Shown: positions 36,435 through 48,871 of the stretch, piece after piece
Layout of the letters: each line of letters opens with the position of its first letter
How positions within the stretch are numbered: the stretch's first letter is position 1
Source: Ilyonectria destructans
Lineage: Eukaryota; Ascomycota; Sordariomycetes; Hypocreales; Nectriaceae
Reading direction: 5' to 3'
Assembly (NCBI GenBank): GCA_020740775.1
Contig: JAHEWK010000014.1
Coordinates: 2,046,001 to 2,110,000, forward strand
Length of the DNA stretch: 64,000 nt
The notes under the pieces: generated by a model
Database searches by the model: none
What the model was told of the DNA's origin: nothing
What the model saw: the letters and a program-made list of their open reading frames with translations, nothing else
Translations under genes and position numbers: made by a program

Positions 36435-36623
36435 GGCACACTCTCCTCGTGTCGCCCCATAGGATCTACATGCCACCTCCGCTCTGATTACGTGGCATAC
36501 TACCTGGGAATTTGATAGAGAGTAAGAAGGCTTCACGAAACGGCTTCATATACAAGGTCGCTAAAGTTTACGCTAACTTACGCCAACCCTAGTGTGTTTC
36601 TCTAGGGGGATTCCCCAGAAGTT

Positions 36624-36632
36624 CGGCTCCAC
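36624..36632 (+). promoter_or_regulatory. Cluster motif CGGCTCCAC
   Basis: Perfect copy in extended context GTTCGGCTCCACGATG, 173 bp upstream of the FAD oxidase ATG. Confidence 0.65.
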
Positions 36633-36804
36633 GATGTTAGCGGTTTGCGGGGTTTGTGGGGTTAGCCGTGTCGTGCGGGTCATTTTATGAAATAGTGGCT
36701 TGTCCGAAGAACAACTGCTAAGCATTTCTACATAATAGTGTCAGTTGCTCTTACCCACTTGCTGATATTCACAGCACGTCAATAAGATCTGTTCAAGACT
36801 CACA

Positions 36805-38766
36805 ATGACTGCAAGCGGACTTAGAAACACTGGCTTTGTTGGCCGCATTCTGGATTCAGACTCTCCAGACTATGCTCCAGCTTTACGACGAGCTAACGTT
36901 TCGGCTGAGCGTAAGGCTAAATTTGTCGTTTTCCCAACATCGACAGAAGATGTTCAATTTGCGGTTACCTATGCAATTCGGTTGGTATATCTATGAAGAA
37001 GTGCATGGACTACAACATTGTCTAATTCGCAAATAGGTCAGGTCTGAAAATTGCTGTCAAATGTGGTGGCCATCACTTTTCCTCTGCCAGTAGCGTCGAG
37101 GAGGGTCTCGTTATTGATATGAAGTCTCTCAACAGCGTTGAAGTCGACAAAGAAAACATGCGGGTCACCATCGGCGGTGGCTGTCTCTGGGGTGACGTCT
37201 ATACTATTTTGCGGGATCATGGTTTGGAATGCGTCGGAGGTGGTGTACATGTGGTTGGTGTTGGGGGTCATCTAACGGGAGGTAAGTTCCAGCTACTCGG
37301 GAATTTACATCCTCTATATTCTAACCATAGCTACTATAGGTGGTTACGGGCCGTTATCCCAGAAATTTGGCATGGGTATACTTGATCCTTGTCAAACAAC
37401 AAATACTACGCTAACTGTGTGAATAGCTTGCGATAATATCATATCTGCAACCGTTGTCTTAGCCGACGGTAGTGTCGTGAAGACTAGTGAATCCGAGAAG
37501 CCAGACCTGTTTTTTGCTATCAGAGGTTGGCTGGTTCTCTTCTTTTAGCGTCTTTCTATGCTAACAAAGCGGGGCAGGAGGCTCTTCGTCCTTTGGGGTT
37601 GTAGTGCAATTTGTACTGAGGACATATCTCCCTAAGGTGAGATGAATGCAAACCTTAGCGAAGATTGTTCAGGCTGACCGCTGAAAGGGTCCATATTTCT
37701 TCCGTGCTCTGACCTATCAGGGTGACACGCTGGGGAGGGTTCTTGCCCAGTTAACTGTGAGAAAGCCTTGAATACTATATCCAAGATAGTCGGAAATGGT
37801 ACTAATAACTTTGAGCAGGAATTCCTGAAACAAGACTTCGGTGATAAGCCGATCATGGCATTTCTGAACTATGTTCGTGGACCACCACCAGAGCATGAGG
37901 TTAGTTCTTTCCATCGTTCTCTTGAAAGTCATACCTGACAACCCCGAAAAATAGCCAACTGTTGTCTTGACGTTCTTTGGATTCGGAGTTACCGGAGATT
38001 TCCAAGATGTTTTTGATGACTTCTTTGAAGCTTCTAAACCACTCCAAGACCATACTGTTGACTGCCCAACCTTGGTTGAATTTAGTCATGTACAGGATGA
38101 ATTCCTCTTACTTGGATCACCCAGAAAAGCAGTCGGAGCGGTTCCGATCACCAATCTTTGGCCTGGAATGGCTGAAGAGCTTTGGGAGCGTTTCTTGGAC
38201 TACACAAACTCGAACCCCGATGCCAGTGACACCAAATGCTTCTTCGAGTTTCACAACAGTAAGAGGGTGCGGCCGGTAATTTAACGGATGGGTGTCCACT
38301 GCCGCTTACTTCGACCAAAAATATCTTGACTGACTCATGTAGGAGACAACATGTATCCCTATCGTGGTACCAAAGCACCACATGTGCATAGCAAGTGAGG
38401 AGTAAGCTCTCCTCAGTAATTGCTTCTTGTGTTCCGTACTAATAGCGCTACCAGGCACAAAGATACCGCAGGCGACAAACGAGCGGAGTCATGGGTTCAC
38501 ACAATGAACAATGTGACTCGATCATATCAAGCAAAATATGCAACGGATTTGGGAGTGAACGGAAATGCCTGCATTCTAACTGAGAAGAGCGAGGACGTCT
38601 GGGGGACGAACTATCCCCGCCTACGAAGAATCAAGGTAGGGAAAGCAATATCCCTGAGCAGAATACGAAAGCTAACTCCTGGGCTGAAAAGGCAAAGTAT
38701 GATCCCAACCAAGTGTTCAATCGATACTTCCCTATCGAGCCTGAACACTCTAGGGCCGCATTGTAA
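36805..38766 (+). CDS. FAD-linked oxidoreductase (BBE/FAD_binding_4 type), with an apparent frame break
   Basis: About 480 aa over ten exons: 36805-36980, 37037-37281, 37340-37375, 37427-37525, 37578-37636, 37688-37899, 37955-38258, 38343-38394, 38446-38635 and 38692-38766. The FAD (PCMH) domain shows VKCGGHHFSSASSVEEG (His of the flavin-binding GGH block), VTIGGGCLWGDVY, GGHLTGGGYGPLS across exons 2-3, and AIRGGSSFGVVVQF. The C-terminal BBE segment reads YPRLRRIKAKYDPNQVFN across the last intron. Exon 6 loses frame near 37745-37765: the frame ends in a stop while the next frame continues with ALNTISKIVGNG. Either a 1-nt frameshift, or a 44-bp intron with a weak GTGACA donor from about 37721, restores it. 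It would be an alcohol/phenol oxidase of secondary metabolism; activity is doubtful if the frameshift is real. Confidence 0.8.
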
Positions 38767-39801
38767 CGAATATGGACATAGTGACTGGAGGAACAAATCA
38801 TTAAACAGCACGAGGGTGAAGATGCATAGTCTAGTGATAGATCCGTTGAACCATATACAGTTAAGATCAATATGTGTCGCACTCGCACAACATGTCTATT
38901 ACGCTATTATCAACGCCTCCTACTAGAGTGTGCAGTCACTTTTGGCCTGATCAGTTGCACGTATGGTCAACATAATTGATTTTCGCGGTTACGAGGGGAC
39001 ATGGTACCATCGCATCCTTCTCGATCACAACCTCTCCAAGTATCTACCTTCCAGGTTCATCGCAGCTACTAACACCAGACAACACGAGAACGTCAGCTAC
39101 TTTCGTCTTACTACTTTTCCAAGCAGCATCCAGCGAGATCTCCCAAGGCTAAAATATTATATTGTATCGCAATACAAGGAAACTATCGCATTATAACCTA
39201 CTCTCCGGTGTCGTCTTGCTGGCTGACCGTCTTTTCTTCTTCGCTGTGCCTCTAGGATAGAGACGGTCGTCCCACCTCTGACAGCTGCTATATCCTCATC
39301 CATAAAACACGAGCCATTGAACCTTCTGGTAGGTACGAATTAAGAGCTTCAATCACTAGATCTCATTTCCTGGATGTGATAACAAAGAAGGAACAAGTGG
39401 GCTGCAGGGGCTAGTTCTGTTATGCTGCAACGCAAATATAGTGATATTTGTACAGTAGGTGATTCCTAGGTCCGATATGGTCAACGACAACGACAGCAGA
39501 AAACATTACGGACGATAAGAAGAGTCTTGTCCAACAGAGCGTTCCCACTAGGCAATATGAGCTTAAAGAGACGAGGACATGCTTTGGGAAACAGATATCT
39601 ATATTCACAATCAGTGCCCTTTCGGCTCAGTCGCCGGGCGTAATATAGACTGTGTGTGTGTTTGTTACGACTAGATGCAGAGCTAGTTGCGGCAGAATCC
39701 TGAAGATACCACGTCCCTTTTTGTGGCTCGGCCATCAGGCATGCCAAAACCCAAGGAGTGAAGAACAAATCAAGAGACCCGCTGACTAGGACGCAACTAT
39801 T
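38767..39801. other. Intergenic, no gene seen
   Basis: Convergent 3' region between the FAD oxidase (+) and P450 copy 2 (-). A 77-codon frame at 38963-39196 (+) has no recognisable domain. Confidence 0.5.
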
Positions 39802-41606
39802 CTAGACCTTTCCAACCTGACGTGGCATAATCTGGACCTTAAAATTCTTAGGTTTTACGAACCAGTAGTTAGTCGCCTCCCAACGCTGGCTGCGAGGGCC
39901 GTCAAGGGCAAAATCAAAGTCTCGAAGGATGAGAGGGATCAGTTTAGACATCTCGAGCATCGAAATATGTCTGCCAATGCACGTTCGAGGACCTAGTCCA
40001 AACTAAAGGTAAGTTAGAGGGAGGACAATAAGATTACGCCACGAAGGCTAAAGGAGTTTCTCACCGGCATCCAGTGACGGTTCATCATGGAGAGCTTATT
40101 CGCGTCTTCATCTAGCCATCTCTCAGGCCGGAAAGTATCAGGGTCCGGACCGAAATAGCGAGCGTCGCGGTGCTCAACCCAGCTGTTGATGCCAACAATG
40201 GTCTTCTTAACGTTAGTGGTGTACATAAATCTTTTGACAAACCTCTCCTTCGTGATGTTTTCTCAACATTGCAAAGGGAACTAGAAAGGGCAAACGACTT
40301 ACTCCTACCGGAAAGTATTGTCTAGCAATGGTTGCGCCCCCTTCTGGGACGACCCGCTCTAGTGGTAATCCCGATGCTGGGTGCATGCGCAGGGCCTCTT
40401 TAATAACGGCCTGGAAGTATGGCATCTGCGAGGTTTCCTTGAAGGTTGGCATCTTAGAGAGCGCTTCGTTCGCGGTGAACTGGTCGATTTCGTCCCGGAG
40501 CTTCTTCATGCACTCGGGATATTTCAGGAGGTGGTAGAGGATTGATGAAAGGCTGATGGCAGTGGTATCGGAGCCCGCCAGCACGTTCTGCGAGCACGCC
40601 ATAAGGATGTGGTAGGTGGTGAACCGGTCGGGGTCCCGGGCGTTGTAGCTGAGAAACTTGGTCAAGAAATCCTCGGTGATCTCGGAGCCTTCTTCGTCGG
40701 TGAGGACGGCCTTGGGAGTGGCCTGGTGTTCACGCATCCTCTCCGATGTAAACCCCATGACGTAGGCGCGCGCCGCACCCTTGGCCCCGGCGAGGAAGTT
40801 CCGGACGCGGAAGAGATAGGGATGCAGGTTTGGGAAGATGCCTGTCAGCGATGCGTACTGCAGGAACTCCTCGAGAGCGCCGATAATACCGCCGACATCC
40901 TCGCCGCCGTCGAGGAAGCCGAAGCGCTTCGCGAAAGTGATCATGCCGATGACATCAAAAGCGTAGCACTGAAACCAGTGCCCCATATTGACTGGCATAG
41001 AAGACTGGGCCATCTCCGATAGGCGCTGGACAAAAATGTCGACACAAGTATCCACGTAGGACTCGTAGTGGACAAGCGATGACATAGAGTACATGGCCTG
41101 GTAGAGCCTCCGGTTCTGGGCGTGTCGCTTATTAGACTGATCGGTGAAGAGTGTCCATTGTCCTGGCGTAGCCCATGCCAAATACCATGTCGACTTCACT
41201 AAATTGCCACCGGGGCCGTAAATGATCCTTGAGGCTTCAGGATCACTGATGCTGTAGCGGTTGGGGCCGTAACGAACAATAGGGCCTTTACCAGTTCAAA
41301 AAAGAAATGACAAGGTCAGCTTTTCTCTAAAGTTACAGGGAAAGAAGCGCTATGTTATATGCCTCACGCCAAAATGGCATGACAGTCGGAGACAAGGCAC
41401 CACCTACCATGTTTCTTATGCAGTTCCACATTCACCACCTCAAAGTCCCCTCTCTTGACTGCCCAGAAGTACCAAGCATTGGTGATCCGCGCCAAGAAGG
41501 GGCCCGGGACGGACTTGAGTGGCGAACGAAGATGATGAACCAGAAACAGGCATAGTTGTGCTAACACGAGGATGCCTGCGGCAGCAATCAGTAGACGCAA
41601 CTCCAT
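39802..41606 (-). CDS. Cytochrome P450 (pisatin demethylase/CYP57-like), copy 2
   Basis: Exons 41606-41408, 41285-40303, 40202-40065 and 40002-39802 give 506 aa. I start at MELRLLIAAAGILVLAQLC (41606), the membrane anchor; an in-frame ATG 24 codons upstream is less likely. Features: hinge KSVPGPFLARITNAW, I-helix AGSDTTAIS, ExxR in EALRMHPASG, FRPERW, and the heme loop FGLGPRTCIGRH with Cys448. The third exon could start 3 bp earlier (AAG AAG acceptor ambiguity). It is paralogous to 31546-33207: the introns before TIVG and after RHWMP are conserved, while the intron after HKKHG is present only here. I found no full cluster motif in its first 500 bp upstream, unlike its neighbours. Confidence 0.94.
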
Positions 41607-43388
41607 GCCGTCAATAGAAGGAGACCTGGGAAATGTGTGTGTGCCTGGCTGTGTGCGAAAGCCTTCGATATAAGCCACAGGGATCCTCTACGTATCACTC
41701 CAAGGTGAAGGGAACAGGCAGAGTTGACCTTTATGTAAAGAAAAGGGAAATGTAAAGAGAAAGAGTAGCTAAGATTAACGTGGGACAAGGTACCCGGGTG
41801 GGCGTTGTCCAAGATGATCAAATGGTGTCTATCCCCCAAGTTTCTGGCGTCTTGATTGGTACCACGAGCATATTAACGAGCTCCTTGGTATCCGCTCATA
41901 ATAGAATGAGGCCACCGAAAGTGATCTGACGCTTGTTCCGTCAGCTATACTTAGGGTTCCGTGATAATGATAGACCTGGGGCTTCCCAACCTCTCCGACG
42001 GAAATCCGGTACGTCACTTCCGCCTCATCGTTCGCTTATTTATGAACCGCGTATTCTCCGGCTTTGAATCGGTTGGGCATGTCGGGTAGCTGTGGGGAAC
42101 TACTGAGTTATTTGGTTTGCCGGGTGGGGTCTTGTTTAAGACACATTCACGATAAGGGGCCTCCTCCCCAAGCATTGTCATTCCTGTCACACTGGTCTAA
42201 GTGATAGATACAAGGAGAAAAGGTTATTGATTCTTGTATCTAACGATGTCAATGTCAGTCTTTTACAAAGTAGGTGGTGACGTCAATGAAACATCTGGAA
42301 AAGGCATCCTTGTGATCTTCTCTCGCCACCATTCCTTGTGAAAGAGATAAAAAACTGGTTGAGCAATCACAGTGCCATCCTGTCTCAGATGAATGCTGTC
42401 ACGCTGTTTCCGACACAGAGCTTGAGCTTTCCGGCGATGCTTTTACAGGCGAGTTGCCCGCGGGGTATAGTGCGAGTTTTGGTGCCTGTATAGGGTAGTC
42501 GTCCTGATGGATTGTAGGCGAGACAGTCATCCTGGCTGACGGGGGGATCTAGCGCTCCTCTGCTGATAGGAGAAAGTAGGTCACTTAGAAATAACGTTAC
42601 ATGATTAACCTTCTTGTTGGATTCATGACCAACGTATTCGCCTCTGCCTGTTCCATCTGCTGGCCAAGTAAAACAGCATGATCATACCTGGCGGTCTGAT
42701 GCGGCATTGAAGGCATGAGCTGAGAGCACAACCTTGCTGAAGCTCTTTGTCGAAGAACAAGTGGTTGTCCTAGACGAACCCGGATTTTCCCAGCGTGGAG
42801 AGGGTTTCGGGGACGACACAACGGCTGCGACTAATGATGGTGATCCTGGAAGTACGGTGAGCCATAGCATAGTCGTCATCCTTGCGTGATTGGTCAAAGA
42901 GGAGTGGCAAACGTGGGTACTGCCGCGGCTCTACCGTTGACGTCTTGGGAGTCGACACGTGCTGTGACAATTGAGTAGAGTCTTTCAAGATTCCGCCTGC
43001 TTCTTTACATTTCTTCGCCCGGCTTGTTCGTGTCCACCGAACGGAAGCTCTGCCAGCCTTGTTGCTAATCTTTTCGTCAATTGAGAGTAACCGCAAACGT
43101 GCAGCGCTCGCAGTTCTAACGCCGCCGCCGTGGAGCCGACCCGACTTTGTGGAGATGCCGATTCTCGGCACAGAGGTGCCGGATGTCAATGCACTGAGTT
43201 GCGTGAATAAGTCGACCGTTCAATGGCCCCACAGGGCTTAACACGGAGTTAAGCTCAGTTGGCACTGGAAACTGCATCATCATTGAGACATGTTTAAGAA
43301 GATTGATTCGCAGCTTCATCTTGCTTCACTTACTTGTGTATCTAAAGCCACTAGAAGCTTATCAGGATATTCCAACTAATACTCTACC
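41607..43388. other. 1.8-kb divergent intergenic region
   Basis: Promoters of P450 copy 2 (-) and the CocE-type hydrolase (+). It holds one perfect GTGGAGCCG at 43130-43138 near the hydrolase. A 139-codon minus frame at 42770-43189 has no domain or splice support and is not called. Confidence 0.5.
43130..43138 (-). promoter_or_regulatory. Cluster motif (GTGGAGCCG on +)
   Basis: Perfect copy, 251 bp upstream of the first CocE-type hydrolase. Reverse strand context TCGGCTCCACGG matches the extended consensus. Confidence 0.6.
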
Positions 43389-45518
43389 ATGTCTCTCCAT
43401 ATCGGAAATGTCGATGTGGTGGTGAGCTCGACCATCACTCCTGGGGACAAGGGCAGTCTGCCCTATGCCTCTTTCAACCCTTCAACCAAGGTGATTCCCC
43501 AGGGTCACCAACTCAGCCCCGAGCACAAGGCCTTCGAGGTGGATACGATCTTTGAGAAGGACATTACCATGCCCATGCGCGACGGTGTCAAGTTGTACGC
43601 CGACGTTTTCCGCCCCGAGACTAGTGACAAGGTCCCTGCGATCCTGATCTGGAGTCCTTACGGCAAGACGGGCAATGGTGAGTTTCCATCCATCAGGCAC
43701 AATCCCTGTTGTGTCGTCCCCCCACGAGACAGCTCGCTAAAGTGACATTTGATAGGCCCTAACTCACTTAACATGCTCCCTGGACGCTTTGGTGTTCCGC
43801 AAAGTCGAGTCAGTGGTTATGAAAAGTTTGAGGGTCTTGATCCCGCCCTCTGGCCCGCTAGAGGCTACGCCATTATTAACGCAGACCTACGAGGCTCTTG
43901 GGACTCTGAAGGCATTGTTCCGTAAGTGTCTACAATAATTACTGGAGGAAGGGAGGAGCCTCCGCTCGCCTCACTCAGCATTAAGCAAATGACACACAAT
44001 GCTAACCCGAGACAGGTGGCTTGGAGTCCAAGATGGCGAAGATGGCTACGATGCGATCGAGCATATCGCTAAGCTTGACTGGTGCTCTGGCAAAGTTGCA
44101 CTTGCAGGTAATAGTTGGCTTGCCATGGTACAATGGTACATCGCAGCTCAACAGCCTCCATCGCTTGCTGCTATGGCTCCCTGGGAGGGCGCTGCTGATT
44201 TCTACCGGGATACACTCTGCCGTGGTGGTGTCCCATATCCATACGACAGTATGTGGGGTTTCCTCCAAAACGGCATGGTTGGCCGGAGAGGCACTGAGGC
44301 CGCTGTTGATATGTTGGAGAAATACCCCCTGTTTAACGATTACTGGGAGGACAAGCGATCTAAGCTGGAGGACATCAATGTCCCGGCCTATGTGCTCGCC
44401 AGTTATTCCAGCTCTCTCCATACAACCGGCTCCATTCGTGCCTATCACATTTTGGCTTCCAAGGATAAGTGGTGAGTCTCAAATTCTATTTTGCGTACTG
44501 CTATAGCTGTTATATTCCATCTCGCTTGGATGATCAGGTTGCTAACATTCATAGGCTGCGAATTCATCCTAAGCAAGAGTGGTCAGACTTGTATGACCCG
44601 GCAAGCATCGACGATTTGGCAAAGTTCTTCGACTACTATCTGAAGGGAAAGAAGAATGACTGGAAAAGCACTCCCAAAGTTCGTGTATCGCTTCTCGGAT
44701 TCAACAAGGTGAGTCTTGTCGACTTAGCCCTCTATTTCAAAGAACCACGACAGGGATGAAGCTGACCCTACATGCCACAGCCCCCTGTTGTCCATCTTCC
44801 TCTCGAGTCTTTCCCTCTTCCACAAACAAAGCACACTAAGCTCTACCTCACTGCCGACCAGAAGCTGGAGCCAAACCCAGTGAGCCAGGCTGGGTCTGCT
44901 TCGTACGATGCCAAGTTTGTGCCCGATGGGCCACTTGCCGGCGGTGAAGAACTCATATTTAGATACAGGCTGACCAAGAAGACGTGGCTACTGGGATATT
45001 CATGGCTTGTCCTGAACATTGTCAACGACAGTGAAGACGAAATTGACGTCTTTGTGCAGCTTGGAAAGGCCGACGCTTCTGGAAAGTCACTGGTGAACAT
45101 GAACGTCCCGCTAGACGAGCAGATACCTCCGTTGAAGGATCAATCTGAGGCTGCTGACTCGTGTTTCCTCAAGTATCTCGGCCCTACTGGCGCTCTGCGC
45201 GGTAGCCATGCTGTGAGCAAGGTGACTCCCGAGGCTGGCAAGTTCACCGGTGACTGGCCCGAGTATACCAACACTACCAGAAAGGCAATTCCGGCTGGTA
45301 CTGTCACCAAACTTGAAGTTCCTATCTGGCCTACCGGAATTATCTTTGATGAGGGCGAATACCTGACTCTCAAGGTATCTGGCCATTACATGAGTTATAT
45401 GGAATTTCCTTCTATGTTTGGCGCCACGCACAAGAACAAGGGTCGCCATACCGTTCACTTTGGAGCCAAACTTGATAGCCATCTGGTCGTTCCTTTGTTG
45501 GATCATGTGACCAATTGA
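43389..45518 (+). CDS. CocE/NonD family hydrolase 1 (X-Pro dipeptidyl-peptidase S15-like)
   Basis: Exons 43389-43677, 43756-43921, 44016-44471, 44555-44708 and 44781-45518, all in phase, give 600 aa. The alpha/beta-hydrolase domain has the strand/turn TMPMRDGVKLYADVFRP, the nucleophile elbow ALAGNSWLAMVQW (Ser185 by count), and the family block MAPWEGAADFYRD. The C-terminal half is the jelly-roll X-Pro/CocE C-terminal domain (from about residue 375, with PIWPTGIIFDEGEYLTLKVSG). Family members hydrolyse acyl esters or X-Pro peptides; in a cluster with ring-cleavage chemistry an ester, lactone or C-C acyl substrate is plausible, but this is inference. No signal peptide is visible, so probably intracellular. 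Confidence 0.92.
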
Positions 45519-46067
45519 TACGTATCCTGGAGATATATCGTTCGAGATAGATAACACGAAACCTTTTGTCGAGAGTTGGGTCCCACCAGTATCGTCTCAC
45601 ATCCCGCTACTAGGCTGTTGGCACCACGTAGTATTGCTCAGGAATTTTCCTGTACGACCGTTCTATGTTTGCACAGAACTCAGGAAAATAGATGTTCTGT
45701 TCTAGTGCCCTATCGTTTTGACTGCTGTGTTGTCCAAGTTACAAGGACTTCCTACAGACCACCCCTACATTCGGTACGAGATGGACAACGTCAATATGCA
45801 ACTTGAGAAAAGGAGGGAGTTTAGGCGAATGATCCTGGACTCACGCTTGTTAAAGATGATTTCACCGTCAAGTCATATCGTCACCGCTCTCAGCCAGAAC
45901 CAAACCTAAGACCGAGCCAAATGGTTACATCATCTTGATTAATAATGAGTACGAAAATAAGACGATTCTGTGCAATTCTGTGGCGAGGTTATGTCAGTCT
46001 GTACCTGGCCATGAGGTCTTGAAACATAAATCTTAGGTTAAGGCGACTACTCAACTAGATTGTAAAT
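45519..46067. other. Convergent intergenic, no gene seen
   Basis: 3' flanks of hydrolase 1 (+) and FAD monooxygenase 1 (-). Confidence 0.5.
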
Positions 46068-47901
46068 CTAGAAATTCTTTCCCAAGATGCCCTCTAGCGC
46101 GGTCTTTAACTGTTCTGCATGGCCATTCCCCGACTTCCCGCCTCTCCAAGCAATAAAACCATCAGGCCGTACAAGAATTGCTTCACCAACTCTGAGACGA
46201 CACTTCCTTTCAACGGCCCCCTCTGAATCTCTGTACGGACTGGACGTTGCATTCAGAGCATGCACATCCAGCTCGATAGGGCTTTGACTAGCTGCTCGGA
46301 TCCAGGGTGATTCTGGCTCGATAGTGACGAGCACAAAATTCCGCTTCACGAGGTCAATCGTCGAGATGCATTTACCAGGGCTCGCAGTCTCTTCAAGGAA
46401 GACATGAGGAAACCTGGACCCGGGGACTGCTGTAGGCTGAGCAGGATCGTCGTAAATCTGCTTCGGAACCTTGTAATGTTCTTCCGGGAGGAAGGCGCCC
46501 TGAGGGTATCTGTATCCGAGTTCTATGGCGACATCAGGAGCTTCCGGGGCGGGTGGTTTCTGGACCACAACACGGTTTTGGAACCGGCTGTAAGCTTGCA
46601 AGACCGTAAACTCGTCTATCGGCTGCCTCTCGCTGTTGTAAGACTCCAGCAGGGAATGCGACGCCTTGCCGGACAAGATGTAGGCTAACTTCCATGCGAT
46701 ATTGTGCGCGTCCTATGTGCAAGTATGTCAGTCTCGGTCCAGAGGCATCTATATATCAAGCAAATGACATACCGCAATCCCAGTATTTCCTCCCAGACCT
46801 CCAGTCGGTGGCATGATATGAGCAGCATCTCCGGCCAGGAAGACACGGCCGCCTTTACTGGCAAGCTTGCCAGCTGTATATGCCGCCATTGTCCAGTAAT
46901 TCATGGTCTGGAGGTCAACAGACACCTGGTCTGGGGTAAGGCCAGAACACGCAAAGAAGTATTCCCTGGCCTCTTCTGAGGTGACGGAACCGGGTGTAAA
47001 ATTGGCCTTGGATCCTACATTATTGACCATGAGGAGTCCCTCCTTTCCTTCGTTTTCAAGGCGGAAGCCGCCACCAATCTTTTCGTTTGCAACATAGATA
47101 ACGCCATGAACCATTCTCTTGCCAATGAAAGGGCTCAGGTCGGACTTGAAGCTGACGCTAAGGCTGTTCCTGAGAATCCCTGGTCCATCCCAAGAGATAC
47201 CCTCTTTCTGGCGGGTTGGGCTCCGGTTTCCATCGCAGGCAACCACATAGCGCGCTTTGTGCTTTTTGATTTCTCCTGAATCGAGAGTCTTGACGGTGAC
47301 AATAACTTCATCCTCCAATTCTTCGTAATGGAGCACTTCGTGTCCGTGGAGCTGTACGCTGTCGTATTTGTCCGAGTGGGCACCCAGGATGGGCTCAAAC
47401 ATGCGTTGCGAGATCCATACCCAGCTGGAAGGGGTAATATGCTTAATCTTCTCGGGGTCATGCTCTTGGAGATGCTTCAAGACTTTGCCACCGACGAGTT
47501 TCTCGACCAGGAGCATGCCAGCGTTGAGATCGAACTCACTCGCACTCTGCTCCAAAGTGAAATCCTCAAGTCCCAGTTGACGGAGGATTTCGCTCGTCCT
47601 AAAGTTCAAGCCAGCCGCTCGAGGATGAGTCCCTGCAGCGGCATGGCGATCAAATGACATTGACTTGATGCTAGCAAATAGTTAACCGTGTTGTCACCTT
47701 GTCAAGTAGTTTGGGATTTTCGTACCCATGATAGCCAAGTAGCAGGCCCAGGGTTTTACCAACCATACTCGAACCGATGATGATGACAGGCCATTGTTCC
47801 TTTTCGAGTGGAATATTGGAATAATCTATCTCGCTAAACTTGTCCCTCTTCAAGTTGGAGGATGAAAAGGTTTCATCTACTTGACGTGTCGTGTCCGTCA
47901 T
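46068..47901 (-). CDS. FAD-dependent aromatic hydroxylase 1 (PHBH/phenol hydroxylase class)
   Basis: Exons 47901-47726, 47670-46773 and 46712-46068 (introns 55 and 60 bp) give 572 aa. I start at MTDTTRQVDETFSS (47901). The N-terminal Rossmann motif is VIIIGSSMVG (residues 39-48). Splicing brings GYHG next to FDRHAAAGTHPRAAGLNFRT, the typical second block. The DG motif is ACDGNRSPTR and the second FAD block is FLAGDAAHIMPPTGGLGGNTG followed across intron 2 by IADAHNIAWKLA. A C-terminal thioredoxin-like domain (about 410-572) ends with ILVRPDGFIAWRGG, as in the larger phenol-hydroxylase-type enzymes. It would use NADPH and O2 to hydroxylate, possibly dearomatise, a phenolic ring. A cluster motif lies 238 bp upstream. 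Confidence 0.93.
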
Positions 47902-48871
47902 CGTGGCAGTTAGTGTCTTAATTGGAGTCTTAATTTGTGAAGTAGTGCACGATATGGTAGCACGATATGGTAGTCGCAAGGAAATTTCATAGAAATTGAA
48001 CGATATATTATAATTTGGATATTGGGGACGTCATTGACCGTCTCATTACAGTGACGTTCGTGCCGTGGTTAGGGCGCTTAGTCAAGCAAGCCGGTGGTCA
48101 TGATCTGCTACGACATCTCCACATGTCAACGCCAGCGCCGGCTCCACAGGATCGCCACACAACGGGAGAGATCCGGTGGGGTACCGAAATTCCGATGCGA
48201 ATACCTCTGTTTGCCGGAAGCACATACCGAAGGTGCTAGCTTCATGGGTAATGGTGGATATGACTGGGCTTTGCACGCGGAGGAGTAGTCTGCAAGAGAA
48301 CCCTCTCACGACTTGTTTTGCTGAGCTATCCTCGACAGAGTCGTTGGGGCATTCCCTTGCTTTAGGTGCAACTCAACCAAGTGTCTACTGAAGGTTTCCA
48401 GCAAAATACACAGACTTTGGTAAATAATTCTATATTTATTACCAGAATAATCAAGTAGCGCCTCCGTATCTGTTTTACAATCTCTGTATGCTTTAGCATC
48501 ATTGACATTCGAGATTGAATTTGCTTTTAGCTGTCTCCACATGACGACCAACTTGTCCTTCTATCCTTACTTTTGCATCCTTTGCAAGTCAAAAACGACC
48601 TTGCGTTGCTTTCTCAGTTATGTTACTGTACTGAACTTATCGACGACAAGGTCAATTGAGGACCTACTGCTTCTTAATTGCTGCCTTTCTAGGTCTCCTA
48701 CTCATCCGACTACCAAGTATTTGGGTGTTGCTTTAGAAAATAGAGTCTGAATATTTAGATATTGAGAGGGGCAGTAAAGTGTCTCTGCTAGCTTCAAAAC
48801 AACTACTTTTGAATTCCATCTGGTAACATGAACTCTGCTATTGCCCCCATTTCCATGTTCGCTGCTCTGCT
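47902..48871. other. Intergenic with one cluster motif
   Basis: Promoter of FAD hydroxylase 1 (motif 48139-48147), then about 600 bp of AT-rich sequence with no supported gene up to the 3' end of FAD hydroxylase 2. Confidence 0.5.
48139..48147 (+). promoter_or_regulatory. Cluster motif CGGCTCCAC
   Basis: Perfect copy, 238 bp upstream of FAD hydroxylase 1. Confidence 0.6.

Larger units (their letters stand above)
36161..36804. promoter_or_regulatory. Divergent promoter with three cluster motifs
   Basis: Intergenic region between the AsaB-like gene (-) and FAD oxidase (+). Three perfect CGGCTCCAC copies (36279-36287, 36426-36434, 36624-36632), all in the same orientation and about 150-200 bp apart. 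The last is 173 bp from the FAD oxidase ATG and the first 119 bp (or 203 bp) from the AsaB-like ATG. Confidence 0.7.

Noticed and set aside
38963..39196. 77-codon frame downstream of the FAD oxidase
   Set aside because: No recognisable domain and no gene-like features around it.
42770..43189. 139-codon minus frame in the region upstream of hydrolase 1
   Set aside because: Basic, Ser/Arg-rich, no domain; it overlaps the hydrolase 1 promoter and the cluster motif. A Zn2Cys6 regulator was looked for here and not found.
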